Assembly: GCF_001632365.1 (NCBI RefSeq)
Contig: NW_024468572.1
Span: 3,192-67,191, forward strand
DNA length: 64,000 nt
Origin: Laetiporus sulphureus 93-53
Lineage: Eukaryota; Basidiomycota; Agaricomycetes; Polyporales; Laetiporaceae
Direction of reading: 5' to 3'
Below the pieces are notes generated by a model. It saw only the letters and a program-made list of their open reading frames with translations, made no database searches and had not been told where the DNA came from. This document shows positions 34,523 through 46,657 of the stretch, one piece after another. The translations under genes were made by a program, and so were the position numbers. The stretch's first letter is position 1; each line of letters opens with the position of its first letter.

Positions 34523-35819
34523 CACTGGGTGAAACAATCAATAATTTGAGGTAAAAGATGGTAAAGATATTGAAGAAAAAGTTCAAATCTTTTTAGCATC
34601 TTCACTGTCAATTTCTGATAAAAGTATTTATAATATTTTTAACATTTTTTGTTGTGAAAGATGATGAAAAGATTGAAAGAAGATTGCATGAAATATTAAT
34701 AATGATTTCTTCAACCATTTTACAATCTTTCATACAAAACTATAATGAAAAGTTTCAAAATCTTTTTTCACTCTTTTTTAATCAAAGATGATGAAAATAT
34801 TGTGACTATGTCATGCCCTTGTTTAAATATACTAAGCTAGTGCTAAGATATGGAGGTTAATACTCAGGTTTATATACTGGCCGTATACTAGTACTATAGT
34901 TAGAAGAGTAACACTAAGATTTAAATGCTAGTACTATGCTAGTATTAAGGTCTGAAGATTAGTACTAAGGTCTGCATGTTAGTACTAAGGTTTGAAGGTT
35001 AGTACTATACTAGCATTCAGCTAGTACTAAGGTCTGAAGGTTAGAACTATGTTAGTACCAAGCTAGTACTAAGGTCTGAAGGTTAGTACTATGCTAGTAC
35101 TAAGCTAGTATTAAGGTCTGGAGGTTAGTATTAAGGTGTGATGCTAGTACTAGCATAGTAGTATCATAGTATTGATCTCTAGATGTTAGCACTAGCTTAG
35201 TACTAGCATAGTACTAGCCTTCAGACCTTAGTACTAGCTTAGTACTAGCATAGTACTAGCCTTCAGACCTTAGTACTAGCTTAGTACTAGCATTGTACTA
35301 GCATTCAAACTTCAGTACTAGCTAAATGCTAGTATAGTACTAACCTTCAAACCTTAGTACTAACATGCAGACCTTAGTACTAACCTTCAGACCTTAATAC
35401 TAGCTTAGTACTAGCATTTAAATTCTAGTATTACTCTTCTAACTATAGTACTAGGATACGACCAATATATAAACCTAAGTATTTACCTCCATATCTTAGC
35501 ACTAGCTTAGTATATGAAAAAAAGGGCATGACATAGTCACAATATTTTCATCATCTTTGATTACAAAAGAGTGAAAAAAGATTTTGAAACTTTTCATTAT
35601 AGTTTTGTATGAAAGATTGTAAAATGATTGAAGAAATCATTATTAATATTTCATGCAATCTTCTTTCAATCTTTTCATCATCTTTCACAACAAAAGATGT
35701 TAAAAATATTATAAATACTTTTATCAGAAATTGATAGTGAAGATGCTAAAAAGATTTGAACTTTTTCTTCAATATCTTTACCATCTTTCACCTCAAATTA
35801 TTGATTGTTTCACCCAGTG
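34523..35819. mobile_element. Foldback element 1 with CACTG ends
   Basis: 1297 bp, starting CACTGGGTGAAACAATCAAT and ending with its reverse complement. Terminal inverted repeats run for nearly 300 bp. The centre is an array of TAGTACTAAG-type units that turns into its own reverse complement near 35,150, so almost the whole element is one imperfect palindrome. It is flanked by the 3-bp duplication AAT (34,520-34,522 and 35,820-35,822). CACT(A/G) ends with 2-3-bp duplications fit the CACTA (EnSpm) superfamily. There is no coding capacity, so this is a non-autonomous copy. It lies between the companion gene and the transposase gene. Confidence 0.85.
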
Positions 35820-35822
35820 AAT

Positions 35823-37328
35823 GGCCATAGCACAGACTGAGTACTTGAGCTGCCATTGCCCTCCACACTCTGAACACATGCATGAATGCACGTACCCCAG
35901 TTCGCAACATAAGGTCAGTAGTATGCATGCCAATCAAAACAAAGATGACTTACTGAGCACGAACTGCCTTTAGCTTGAGCCAGCGGTCGAGCATTGTTAT
36001 GAAATGTTGTCATTGTTCTTGTCTGGCACAGACGCATGTGGACGGATCAGATGAGTTCCGTTACATGTGATCTTTTATGACTGCTCACAGCTTTCTGCCC
36101 TCCCACCCACCCCCAACATGTTCAATTCTCGCCGACAACATAGTACTCCATGACTCGTTCAAGGTCTCTGTGCTTATATTTCTGGCATGGTATGTCATGC
36201 CATCCATCATAAGGTATATATTGCAGCAAATGCATCAATAACTCAATTGTGATTTTGTTAATAGGGATTTGGTCGGTGCACTGTATTCTCGACTCCTGCA
36301 CCTTTGACATGCAGCATTCCATCAAGGTATGCATTTTTCAGATCTCTGCTTTTGTCTATTGTGATTCTCATGACCAGTATTGTCCTGCATTGTCACCATC
36401 TACTTATGCATGCAAGACAAGCATACAAGAATGCAAGGGAAGCCCGTCGATCAATTGCTCACATAGCACCCACATGAAATGGATTTACGCTGCATGAGGT
36501 TAGATGATTCAGGAAGATTTGGTTGTGGGACTCGAGTGTGTGGTGTCTAGCGATGTGCTTTGATTGATCGTGAATCTAGTATGTTCATCTTCAACTGAAC
36601 GGGGTTTTCTTTTGAATTAAACAGCCGTGCATGCTTCATTGCAATGAACGTGTCAAGAAGCGAATCATTGCACTACCGCGGGATGTATCGTTGGCACTAG
36701 TGTTGAGGGAAGTGAGTAAGGTGGTGAACTTGTTCAGAAGGGCATGGTCTGCTGGGGCAGCGCAGTAGTGGCACTGGCCATGAAATGTTTCCTGTAGGCT
36801 GGGTACATACGCTCATGCTCGAATTCATTTCCTTTGTGATCATTGACCGGTTCTCCAGGGAAGTCACTCTTTGAAATGTCTTTCCAACATGCAAAGGCTC
36901 ACTGAAAAGATCCCTTTCTACCTTCAAGCCCAGTGACTACTCGCTCATCATCTACGCATGCAAGTCAACATGTCAGCAGAACTACGGCCATGCACTATAT
37001 AAAACATCAGGACGCTCCTAAGAGGCGATGACCCCATGGAGCACACAACATACAACTTCAAGGACTCGAGACCATCATCAGTCTTCCAGGTGGCATTCAA
37101 TATGCTCAAATAAACACCACGCACGGCCGTCTTTTTGACCGTCATGGCTGAACATTTGCATAGCCTTATTCAAGCCCTCTATCTGCAGAAGGGCCATTCA
37201 CTGGCCTTGCCGATTCACCAGAACGGGACTCAATTCTCTACAGCATGCACATCACATTCGATCAAGAGCTGGCTGAACTTTGATGAGCTCACAAATGAGG
37301 AAAGAAGGAGTGGCAGTGGGAGAGATGG
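35823..37328. other. Region upstream of the KDZ transposase core
   Basis: It should hold the 5' exons of the transposase gene (often with a Cys-rich zinc module) and a divergent promoter shared with the companion gene. I could not find a convincing exon. Short open frames occur on both strands (36,122-36,334 minus; 37,135-37,332 plus) without recognised motifs. Confidence 0.4.
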
Positions 37329-40300
37329 ATGACTGAGACGATTCCTTCACTGTTACATCCTCATCTTGGCCTTCTTCACCTGTCTGCTTCTCTACGTGAC
37401 ATCCCCCATTCCACAGAGAAGGACTGCACCTGTGAAGGCATCAAGATGCACATGCTGGAAGTGATATGCATTTACTTCGAATGTAAGTCACCGTCACTCT
37501 CAACTTATGGTGCCATGTCTGACAGATATCAAGGTCTTAAAAAAATCACACTGATTCAGCCATGCAAATTCTGGCACACAGATTGTTTCCATGTGTGCCG
37601 CAAGCTCCCAGCATTGCTATTGACTTGAACCTCTTGCAGTTTGTTAAGGACCTTTTCATGAGACTTTCATCGAATGTCTCATCATTCTGCTCTACGCTCA
37701 ATTTTTTCCTTGGTGAGCGTGACTACAAATTCTCGACTCAGGTAAGTGTGCAAATTCTCTTACATAGTCATCAGGTGCTGACTCATCACTGCTTAGAGAA
37801 TGCATTGCGAAGGCATTTCGGCAACGCGTTGCTCTGGTACTTCAATCTCGTCAACTCCACGAATCAATTCATACAAGATCACATCAAAGACACTTGAATC
37901 CCATGTACCTCTGATCCTTCACAAGACAAACTGGCTGCACAGAGGTCCAACAGCAACCGAAGTGAAGGACAATGTACGTTCTTTTGATCTCACTCACTTT
38001 CCGGTCTCAGACTGACCTTTTCAACCTATAGCGAGCGCCTCCCCTATTCACAGTGAAGGTGTATCATGAGATGCCAACACTGGCAATGACAAAGCTGACA
38101 GCAGCGATATAAATGTGCATTCACCTCAAGATGCCCAGAGTCATCCACAACATTCACGACAAAGACCCAGTGAGTATCTGAGGGCAAGATGTCCTCTCTG
38201 CTTCAGAGGAGTGTTCTTGGATGGAGCTGCTGACATGTAAGTATTTTATTATTGTCTATCAATCGGTGCACACTGATAGATGTGAAACAGGCTGAACATT
38301 CTTGTTTGCATCAATGCATGCTTCACTCAGAAGTGCAGGAAAGGCAAGGGAGAAACTCGAGACCAACTGCGACAACATCTGGGGAGCATTTTTGTGTCAG
38401 AGGGTGAGATGAAGACCATGGAGGACTACATCGAGAGCGTTTGACCGCCCTGCAAGAGTGGTACTCGAGCTATGCCAGCCATGCAGCCTCAAGGTCAAGA
38501 CAGCTATGAGGGGGATTTGAAGATACCCACCTCAGTTCTGGATAGATGCAAAGAGTTCTTCCTCACTGCAGATGAGAAATGCCAAAAAGCCAGCACACAG
38601 TTCTTCATGGACACCAGTCTCATGGCACTGTTGTGTCACCATGACCATGTGCTCTGGCTAGTTAATATGATGTCAGCTGGTGAGCGGCAACACTACACAC
38701 TCACACTAATCCATCACCTCTTTCAACATCTCCCCTCCTCAGCAACAGTTGGACTCCTCTATGACATCGCATGTCAGCTGCATTGCAGCTGTATCAACTG
38801 GGGTTTTCTTGGTGATGTCATTGATCGCAGGACCTTTGCGATATCAATATTCCACACATACGGCCATCAATGGTCATGTCAAGTGATCTACCACCCTCGC
38901 AAATGCATCGGGTTTGGATTAACAGATGGATAGGGATGTGAGCACTTTTGGAGTGCAATCAAAATGCTCATACCAACGCTTTGGGTTTCAGGTGTAAGTT
39001 TCAACTTTCATTGAGGCAAATATGTTCTGACACGCCTTTGGCAGTATCACCAGCATTTATTTGTCATTGATACACAGGTCAAGCATCTCGACGATCAATC
39101 ACTTCATTCTCTCAGACACTGGGTAGCAAGAAAGTGGGCTCAATGCCAAGCCAAGAAGACTACTGCAGAGGCTGAGCTGAGATGTTGCGGAGTGGAGGTA
39201 GCCATGCTGCAACAGCAATGGGCTGCCCAAGTAAGGGGTCAAATGAAGCCTGTTCCACATAAGTGATGCCACCCGCTGATTTACTTCATGTGATGAGGTA
39301 CTGATGATCTATTCAGGGCGGTCAAACAACAGAGCAAACCAGGCAATCGAGACAATTCTCGCATTGCAGAAGATCCTGCAGACATACCAGATGACAGTCC
39401 ATGACCTCGAACGCAAGCTCATGGGAGATGGGAGCTTTTTTGATAGCAGTGAACTCATCATTCAGCTTGAGGATGTGCAAATGAAGTGTACCACGATCGC
39501 TCAAGCAATCGTGTGGAAGAAGGCGGCACTTGGCATTGCCGATCAAGCAAGGCTATCCAGCCTTGTCAACAACAAATTTCTTCAGCTCTAGATGAATGCG
39601 TGTGCTCTTAAACAGCACATACGTGATCGCTTATGACAGCGAAAATTTGAACTCGAACGTTTGGAGAGATCATATCACCAAACAGTTAACAGTAAGTTTG
39701 CAAAGGTTTCTTACTCTTGCAACATCTAATGCAAGTACAGATAAAAAAACTCACGAGTCACGCTGAGTCCACAGTGAAATAACATGAATTGAATATCAAC
39801 AAGCTCACGAAGACATACAATGGTCTCTGCAAGCAAATGTACAACCTCGTGAAGAAGCGTGTCATGCCATGCTTTGCCATTGCACCCATGCCAATCGAGG
39901 CTAACACGCTCTTCAAGCTAGATGTTGACGATGACATCTGGCAAGATATCAGCCTTGAAGACGACTATCAGGAGGGTCCGGTGCCACTGTGGCTAGGTGA
40001 TGAGGCAGTACAAGCAGGCATCAAGAGCTTGCTTCTGCTTGATCAATGCAGAGAAGAGGATAGGAGATTGAGAGATGAGCAGTGTGCTATGCAGGAGTGG
40101 ATGAAGGAAGAGTGGGCATGTCTGGGTGCGGCAGAGCATAAAGCACACTGGGTGAAGCAATCAATAATTTAGGGTGAAAGAGGATAAAAATATTAAAGAA
40201 AAAGTTCAAATCTTTTAAGCATCTTTACTGTCAATTTGTGATAAAAGTATTTAAAATATTTTTAACATTTTTTGTTGTGAAAGATGATGAAAAGATCGCA

Positions 40301-41924
40301 AGGAGATTGCATGAAATATTAATAATTATTTCTTCGATCATTTTACAATCTTTCATACAAAACTATGATGAAAAGTTTCAAAATCTTTTTTCACTTTTTT
40401 TGATCAAAGATGATGAAAATATTGTGACTGTGTCACACCCTTGTTTTCTAAGCTAGTACTAAGATGTGGAGGTTAATACTCAGGTTTATGTGTTAACATT
40501 ATACTAGTGCTATAGTCAGAAGAGTAAGACTAAGATTTTAATATTAGCAGTATGCTAATACTAAATTTTAAATGCTAGTACTATGCTAGTATTAAGATCT
40601 GAAGGTTAGTACTATGCTAGTACTAAGCTCGTACTAAGGTTTGAAGGTTAGTAACTATGCTAGCATTCAGCTAGTACTAAAGTCTGGATGCTAGTACTAC
40701 GCTAGTACCAAGCTAGTACTAAGATCTGAATGCTAGTACTATGCTAATACTAAAGTCTGGAGGCTAGTAGTATGCTAGTACTAAGCTAGTGCTAACATTT
40801 AGAGATCAATACTATGCTAGTACTATGCTAGTACTAGCATTTAGACCTTAGTACTGACCTCCAGACCTTAGTACTAGCCTTCACCTTAGTACTAGCATAG
40901 TACTAGCATAGTACTAACCTTCAAACCTTAGTACTAATCTGCAGACCTTAGTACTAGCTTAGTTCTAATCTTCAGACCTTAATACTAGCATAGTACTAGC
41001 ATTTAAATCTTAGTATTAGCATACTGCTAACATTGAAATCTTAGTATTACTCTTATGACTATAGTACTAGTGCAGTGCTAATATATAAATCTGAGTATTT
41101 ACCTCCAGATCTTAGTATTAGCTGTGACATAGTCACAATATTTTTATCATCTTTGATCAAAAAAAAGCGAAAACCAATTTTGAAACTTTTCATCATAGTT
41201 TTGTATGAAAGATTGTAAAATGATCAAAGAAATAATTATTAATATTTTATGCAATCTCCTTTCAATCTTTTCATCATCTTTTTCAACAAAAGATGTTAAA
41301 AATATTTTAAATCCTTTTATCAAAAATTGACAGTGAAGATGCTTAAAAGATTTGAACTTTTTCCTCAATATTTTTATCATCTTTCATCTCAAATTATTGA
41401 TTGTTTCACCCAGTGGCAGGTGAGTGATAATTTATCATTATTTCTTGCCTTGCATAACCAATTTTTGTCCACAGCACATGATCTAGATCTTCAGTATTAA
41501 CTGCAGGCCCGTCGATGCCACCTCTGCAGGCTATGTGTCACATGGCAATCTCGGGTCTGCTCCATTCTCTGCAGCCATCCAATGTTGAAGTCATGGGGTC
41601 CATCTCAAGATGAGTTGCGTGATGCTGCAGTATATAGTGTCACAGGCTTGTGGGAGGAGGAAACAGCAACAGGTGGTCAAAAGAATGCCACAGGTGAGCA
41701 GAATGTCAGTGAGGATGAAGATGATGAGGATTGCAATTTCACTGAAATTGAAGGTGATGAGAAAGAAGGGGAACTCCTTGATGTAGTTGAGGCTGTTGCC
41801 CTCGCTGATGCCTATCATGTGTCAGTTGAGGTTGACAGTGACTCTGACATTGGTGAGGAGGTTCTATCATTGACCTCTCCAGTACGAAGGACATCTTCAA
41901 GTCCTCGCAAACGTCATCTTAAAT
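37329..41924 (+). pseudogene. KDZ transposase gene
   Basis: Recognisable from SLLHPHLGLLHLSASLRDIP. Intron 37,483-37,525. Then LFPCVPQAPSIAIDLNLLQF and, past a probable intron near 37,742-37,796, LRRHFGNALLWYFNLVNSTN. Intron 38,237-38,290, then LNILVCINACFTQK, where the first catalytic Asp (C-x-DACF) is Asn. The next part is long and well kept: ADEKCQKASTQFFMDTSLMA, LLYDIACQL, FHTYGHQWSCQVIYHPRKC, a TAG at 38,931, then GCEHFWSAIK with the catalytic Glu. C-terminal helices include LERSYHQTV and LFKLDVDDDIWQDISLEDDY. The gene is then cut by foldback element 2, has an intron at 41,420-41,474, and ends in an acidic tail (41,582-41,924). The enzyme would cut and join element ends through DDE chemistry. 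Dead by the Asn and stops. Confidence 0.87.
40146..41415. mobile_element. Foldback element 2 with CACTG ends
   Basis: 1270 bp, the sister of element 1 with the same terminal repeats and the same inverted TAGTACTA core. It is flanked by the 3-bp duplication GCA (40,143-40,145 and 41,416-41,418). It landed in the transposase gene four bases before a 5' splice site: without it, the exon end AAAGCAG joins directly to GTGAGT. Similarity to element 1 is high in the arms and lower in the core, where unit number differs. Confidence 0.87.
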
Positions 41925-42490
41925 AGCTTTTTCATATATAATATCAATATTACATTTAATTAGCTTATTCATTGTTTTCTTGCATTTGATATGATCATTT
42001 TCAAAAATGTCTAACAATAGGACCCAATAGTTCTATTGAAGGGATCATAAATTATGCTAGACATCAGTTTGGGAAGACCTTGTAATCATGATGAGGAACC
42101 ATGGTTCATAGCAGAGTCTATCAGAAGGACCAAAAGAATGTAGACAAGAATAACAGAAAGGTCATATAGTTATGATGAAGGACCATGGGCTGTAGCAGAG
42201 TCAATCAGGGAGAATCAAATGGATTCAGGAAAGAAAAATGAGAAGGCCATATAATCATGGTTGAGGATCATGGGCTGTAGCAGAGTCAATCAGGGAGGAC
42301 CAAGCAGATTCAGGAAAGAACAATGGAAAGGCTATATAATCATGGTTGAGGATCATGGGCTGTAGCAAAGTCAATCAGGAAGTATTCACTCCACTGTTAT
42401 CTATCTCTGGCAAAATGATGCATATAAATTCATAATTGAAGGTCAGTGTAACTAACAAATGAGCTTTTAAGTGATGCAACAGCATTATAA
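41925..42490 (+). repeat. 85-bp subterminal tandem repeat of the KDZ element
   Basis: Between about 42,040 and 42,390, four units of 84-85 bp recur (starts near 42,082, 42,166, 42,251 and 42,336), each with ATAATCATGG-, GATCATGGGCTGTAGC- and AGTCAATCAGG-type blocks. Flanking parts (41,925-42,040 and 42,390-42,490) hold nothing recognised. Subterminal repeats often bind the transposase. Confidence 0.75.
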
Positions 42491-42841
42491 TTTCTAAAGA
42501 TAGCAGCAGAAATGTAGCCTGCGAAGTGTTGCACTGAAGCATAAGTATCCTGAAAATCCAGGATTTTCTGCCCTCAAAATGTCCCATATGACCCTCAGAC
42601 ACCATGTAACAGCAGTCATGATGATGGAAAAAACCCTTGAGACTAGGTCCATCACAGCCTACAAATGTCTCTATAGTACTGCCCAGAAGGTACCACCTCT
42701 GCAAGAAGTATCAAAGGACCATCATAGGACCCACAAATTGTATAAGACCATGGCCAGACCATCACTACAAAGGCTCTTAGCCATATCTCTAAGGAGACAG
42801 AGATATGGCTAAGAGCCTCTGACATGGGGGTGCCTGAAGTG
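42491..42841 (-). repeat. Right terminal inverted repeat of the KDZ element
   Basis: Reverse complement of the left end, including the internal hairpin (42,771-42,818). The two ends differ by about one base in fifteen by eye, and each is still clearly recognisable. Confidence 0.9.
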
Positions 42842-42848
42842 GTCCCTG
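42842..42848 (+). repeat. Target site duplication, right copy
   Basis: GTCCCTG directly after the right inverted repeat, matching 29,054-29,060. On the minus strand it lies within the codons for SG(T) of the interrupted gene. Confidence 0.85.
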
Positions 42849-45440
42849 ACATGAGACTTGTGACATCCGTGTTGCATCGAAGAAGATACGTAACAACCGG
42901 AGTGAGAGTATTAATCCATGCCTTACCCTTTTTAATGTTGAGGGCCCCTGTTTCGGGATCAACCGTGGTTTCAGTATAGGTAGTACGTGAAAAGCGAGCC
43001 TTGCAGATTCCATACTTGTTATCTTTGCATCCGTGGAGACATCAGTGATGATTAGACAGATAGATGAGCTCATCCACCTCAAGAGACTGTCCTTTCCACC
43101 ACTTTTCCCAGGTTGCACACGTTTGACAGTCATTGCAGTTTTTTTCCATACAGCGCAGTGGCATAGGTCTGGGCAGAGTAACTGTAGGAGGTAGGTGTTC
43201 TTCTTGTGCATTCAAGTTATTGATGTGCTGATGGACGTGTTCCATTATTCCATTATGAAATTCTCCAACATATATGCTCTCAAGGTATTTCACTATCTCT
43301 CTTTGAAGATCTGAATTGTGATCGAGGATTCTATCTCGGATCTGCTGAGGACTTAGACAATTTTTTATCTATATCATCATATGCATGTGCAGCATTAGGC
43401 TTCCTTGCTGTTCAACTGTTCCATAGTATGCTGCGGTCTCTCTGTATATACCTCTTCAGTTCTGATTCACTCCTAGGACATGTTTTATGAACAGCTCTAC
43501 TACAAATTTAAAAAATGAGCACCTGCAACAGGATTGAAGGCAGTAAGTCACCAGTGCTCATTATCTGTGCGGAACTCTGGTATGATCTTTTGTTTGGTGT
43601 CTGCAAAGTAAAGGGCAATGGGATGATTTATATCTGCAGGTGCAAAGGTGATGAACCAGGAAGGAGCACCGAGATACGATGTGAGTGCCCATATTTCATT
43701 ATGCATACATTTGCAATTTGTCAAGGAGTCTTGGACTTTGGCTGTGATATGGTCCAGGTCATTTATGATTTTGAAACACTCCTTCTCTGCATCAGTCTCT
43801 GGCTTTACAGGGCTGTTTCCGAGTCAGATTATCAGACTTTCCAGAGCAGCCAAAGGTAAGTTGATGATTCTGTTCGCAATCTCATGAAAATTTTGTTTTT
43901 TGATCAACAGATATCCAGCTGTGGTCGCATTTTTAATTTGTTCATGATTAAATGCAACAAGAGGAAAATATGATTCGAGCTGAAAGTGCTTATCATGATA
44001 CATGAGCAGTTGTTGCTTTCTTTTGGACTCGGACACCCATCTAGATCCACGGTCATTGTTCAGGCCTCCCAATGTATAAGAAAATAATCAGGAAAATATC
44101 TGAGGATAGAGTTGAGGGGTTGTGATATAAGCTTTGAGGATTTTGTTGCTGGCCCACACCCAGAACCTTGCTCTTTCTGAACTGATGAATAGCTTTTGTC
44201 CTTATTAATTGATAATCATTATCCAGGAGGTTGATGTACGCATCCCCGGTAAGACCATGAACTGTGAATGAACAGGGGGCCATTGACGGTACCTTCATCC
44301 ATTTCGAGGTCATTGATGGCTGTAGCTTCTGGAGCCTTGTTCATATATTCATCATGGTAGTCTACAATGACCAAAGAAATGTTCTCAGGATAGCTATTGA
44401 GATTATCATAGGATATGTTCAAGCCCACATAATCTTCATGGTTCAGCTTCAGCCACTCCAACACTTCCGCAACCTTGTTATGTCTTACCAAAAATGGAGT
44501 TCTGGCAAATTCTTTATCTGTAGATTTGCAAGGGCTGATATATATGAATGCCAGTACTTCATCGAGTTCTTCCTAACTAGGAGGCAAGCTTCGGTAAACC
44601 TTCAGCATTGGCACAGAATGGCATATGGCATTGGCACGCATTTTCCACATACCTAATACCTTGACCTGGATTATGCAGTAGTTGTGCTTAACCCTCGATA
44701 CAAGCATTTTCTCACATCATGTTAGGTCTTGCAGTTCAGGAGGGATTTCACCAATCCAAAGCCCATTAGCGAGAGAATCTGTGGGGAGCAAACCTCTTTC
44801 GAGATCTTGTAGACATTCCATACAAACTTAATCACAGTTCAGTAAAATAACTGGTCCTTTCAACTCTGTTATTAGATCTCTTGTATTTTCGCTCCTTTCT
44901 GGTGATTACGGATGCGGTTGGTGTTAAGACCGCCAGGTCCACATCACAATCTGACAGCTTGGTCAGAGTTGTTTTCAGTCGCAATTGACTGCACACAGCA
45001 CATGCATATTCCAAAAACTTCTCCTTCTTAATGTCTTCACAGAAACCATTGATGGTTTGCATTAGAAGCTCTTTAGTCTGCAGAGATGGAGGAAAGCCCT
45101 CAGCATCTCATCTTGTCTTCACCACATGCAGTCAGGTTTTACATATCCATTCTGCATCTGTCATGATAACCTTTGGATTGAAGACGAAAAACAGTTTAGG
45201 ACATGACGTGCAGTGATGTTTCAAGAGCAATGTTTGTACTTGGTCTCAGGATGACTTACTTCGTACCACGTGAATCTGGTGTGCCCGACATACCGATATC
45301 AGAGCATCCTTGAATAGCTTCTGTGCCAACATTAATAATGGAACACATGCGTAAATTGTTCTATTTTCATCTGTTTGAAGAGGGGGAGTGTTCACAACAT
45401 AACCCTGATATTGGTATTTGATTGAATGGTCAGCATGCAT
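42842..45440 (-). pseudogene. Helitron-like Rep/PIF1 helicase gene, 5' part
   Basis: Order on the minus strand: YVVNTPPLQTDENRTIYACV and VCRAHQIHV; CTSCPKLFFVFNPKVIMTDA; FLEYACAVCSQL; SLANGLWIGEIPPELQDLT; VRHNKVAEVLEWLKLNHEDY, LNISYDNLNSYPE and FTVHGLTG (the region known as DUF6570 in fungi). The Helitron Rep region follows: LLMYHDKHFQLESYFPLVAF, NHEQIKNATTAGYLL, FVVELFIKHVLGV, YYGTVEQQG and LHMHMMI. The HxH of the HUH nuclease is intact (43,381-43,389) although the next Trp is TAG. Then REIVKYLES with a candidate catalytic Tyr, and RCNTDVTSLMSG, where the KDZ element interrupts. Rep would nick and rejoin single strands in rolling-circle transposition. Several frameshifts. The true start may lie further right. 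Confidence 0.8.
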
Positions 45441-46157
45441 TCAAGAAATCAGGAAGGTCTCAATCTCTTTTGCGATCCATTGATAAAGTCGCCCCAATTT
45501 TGAAGCTCCTCCGACCAACAACGGTTCATGGCATATGAAAGACACATGCAGTTCAGAGATAATACGAAATTTGTGACAATCACAAAGGTGTATCTGCCAG
45601 TTGATTAGGTATATGAACCAAGATGTGTGGCTTTGGAGGAATAAAAGCATAAAATCATGATGTCTCATCCGAGACCTTAACAGCAATATACAAATTGAAG
45701 TCACTGTGTGCTGGGAGGATATGATCAGTTGAAATAGACAGTTAATTAAGTGATCTGTGATGCGGAGTGATGAGTTTCTCAAGGTGAAAATGTCATCGAT
45801 GAAGCCATGGCTCAATGTCAAATGGTCAGAATGATCATGAGGCAATGAAATAAGATGTAGATGGAAGGTGATGGTCACATGTGGCTTTTGTACTGGATAT
45901 GCATAGATGTCAAACAAAGTGCGATGTAAAAGATAACCGAATGATGTATTCCAGGGTGTTGGTCGGTGAGCAATTTCAACGATTTTGTATACACCGAACT
46001 CACATTGTACAGTACTTAGGGATGGGAGAAGGGTATTTGAACAGCTCATCGTCTTTTTGACATTGTAATCTGGTAGTAGGGGGCTTTCATAGGAAGTGTC
46101 CCCTAAGGCTCCATCACTGTGCAACACAGAATTGGTTTTAAGAATGTCTGCCATCAT
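45441..46157 (-). CDS. Unidentified minus-strand ORF
   Basis: A 238-codon open frame upstream of the Helitron-like gene, rich in Leu, Ile, His and Ser, with no recognised motif. No intron or paralogue in the window supports it, and its composition is unlike the neighbouring coding segments. It could be chance, or an unrecognised 5' exon of the Helitron-like gene. Confidence 0.25.
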   Translation of the reverse strand: MMADILKTNSVLHSDGALGDTSYESPLLPDYNVKKTMSCSNTLLPSLSTVQCEFGVYKIVEIAHRPTPWNTSFGYLLHRTLFDIYAYPVQKPHVTITFHLHLISLPHDHSDHLTLSHGFIDDIFTLRNSSLRITDHLINCLFQLIISSQHTVTSICILLLRSRMRHHDFMLLFLQSHTSWFIYLINWQIHLCDCHKFRIISELHVSFICHEPLLVGGASKLGRLYQWIAKEIETFLIS

Positions 46158-46657
46158 TCAGTGGTCTATTTGGAGAGAGCAAAAAAGCATTACCAGAGAC
46201 CTTGATAGGACCGAAATCATCAAGTGATGTAAGCATTGCGAACACACATAGGATTTGAGCCCATAAAATGAGGGCCACCAATTTCGATAAACAATGTTGA
46301 GAGTGGAAGGTTTTCATCATGAATGAAGTGGAGGGAGGAGACAAAGAATGGTGAAAGCACGGAAAATGCTACGACTCCAAGCGATCATCGATCTGAAAAC
46401 ACCCTTCGACTCGGAAAATGGTTCATACTTGAAAGACCGGATTCCCTTCATAGCAAATACCAAATGTGACGGGAAAGCTTCTGGGAGGATAAACAATGTT
46501 TCCTCACTTTGAAATTATCAAAACAACCAATATCTGCTTGAAAATATTGCTGTACAGGGACATTTCACCCTGACTCAGCTGGTTGGATCATTTCACACTG
46601 ACCAGCATTTATTGATTGCAACAGAGATATAATGGACAATGATACAGAAGAGCATAT

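Larger units (their letters stand above)
29061..42841 (+). mobile_element. KDZ transposon inserted in the Helitron-like gene
   Basis: A 13,781-bp insertion with terminal inverted repeats beginning CACTTCAGGCACCCCCATG. It is flanked by GTCCCTG on both sides (29,054-29,060 and 42,842-42,848), or by 8-bp GGTCCCTG if the last G is counted as target. Removing it with one target copy restores the reading SLMSGTVIKSV in the interrupted gene. Inside are a KDZ-type transposase pseudogene, a divergent companion pseudogene, two foldback insertions and subterminal repeats. KDZ transposons are a known basidiomycete class. The transposase has lost a catalytic Asp, so the copy is dead unless helped by another. 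Confidence 0.9.
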
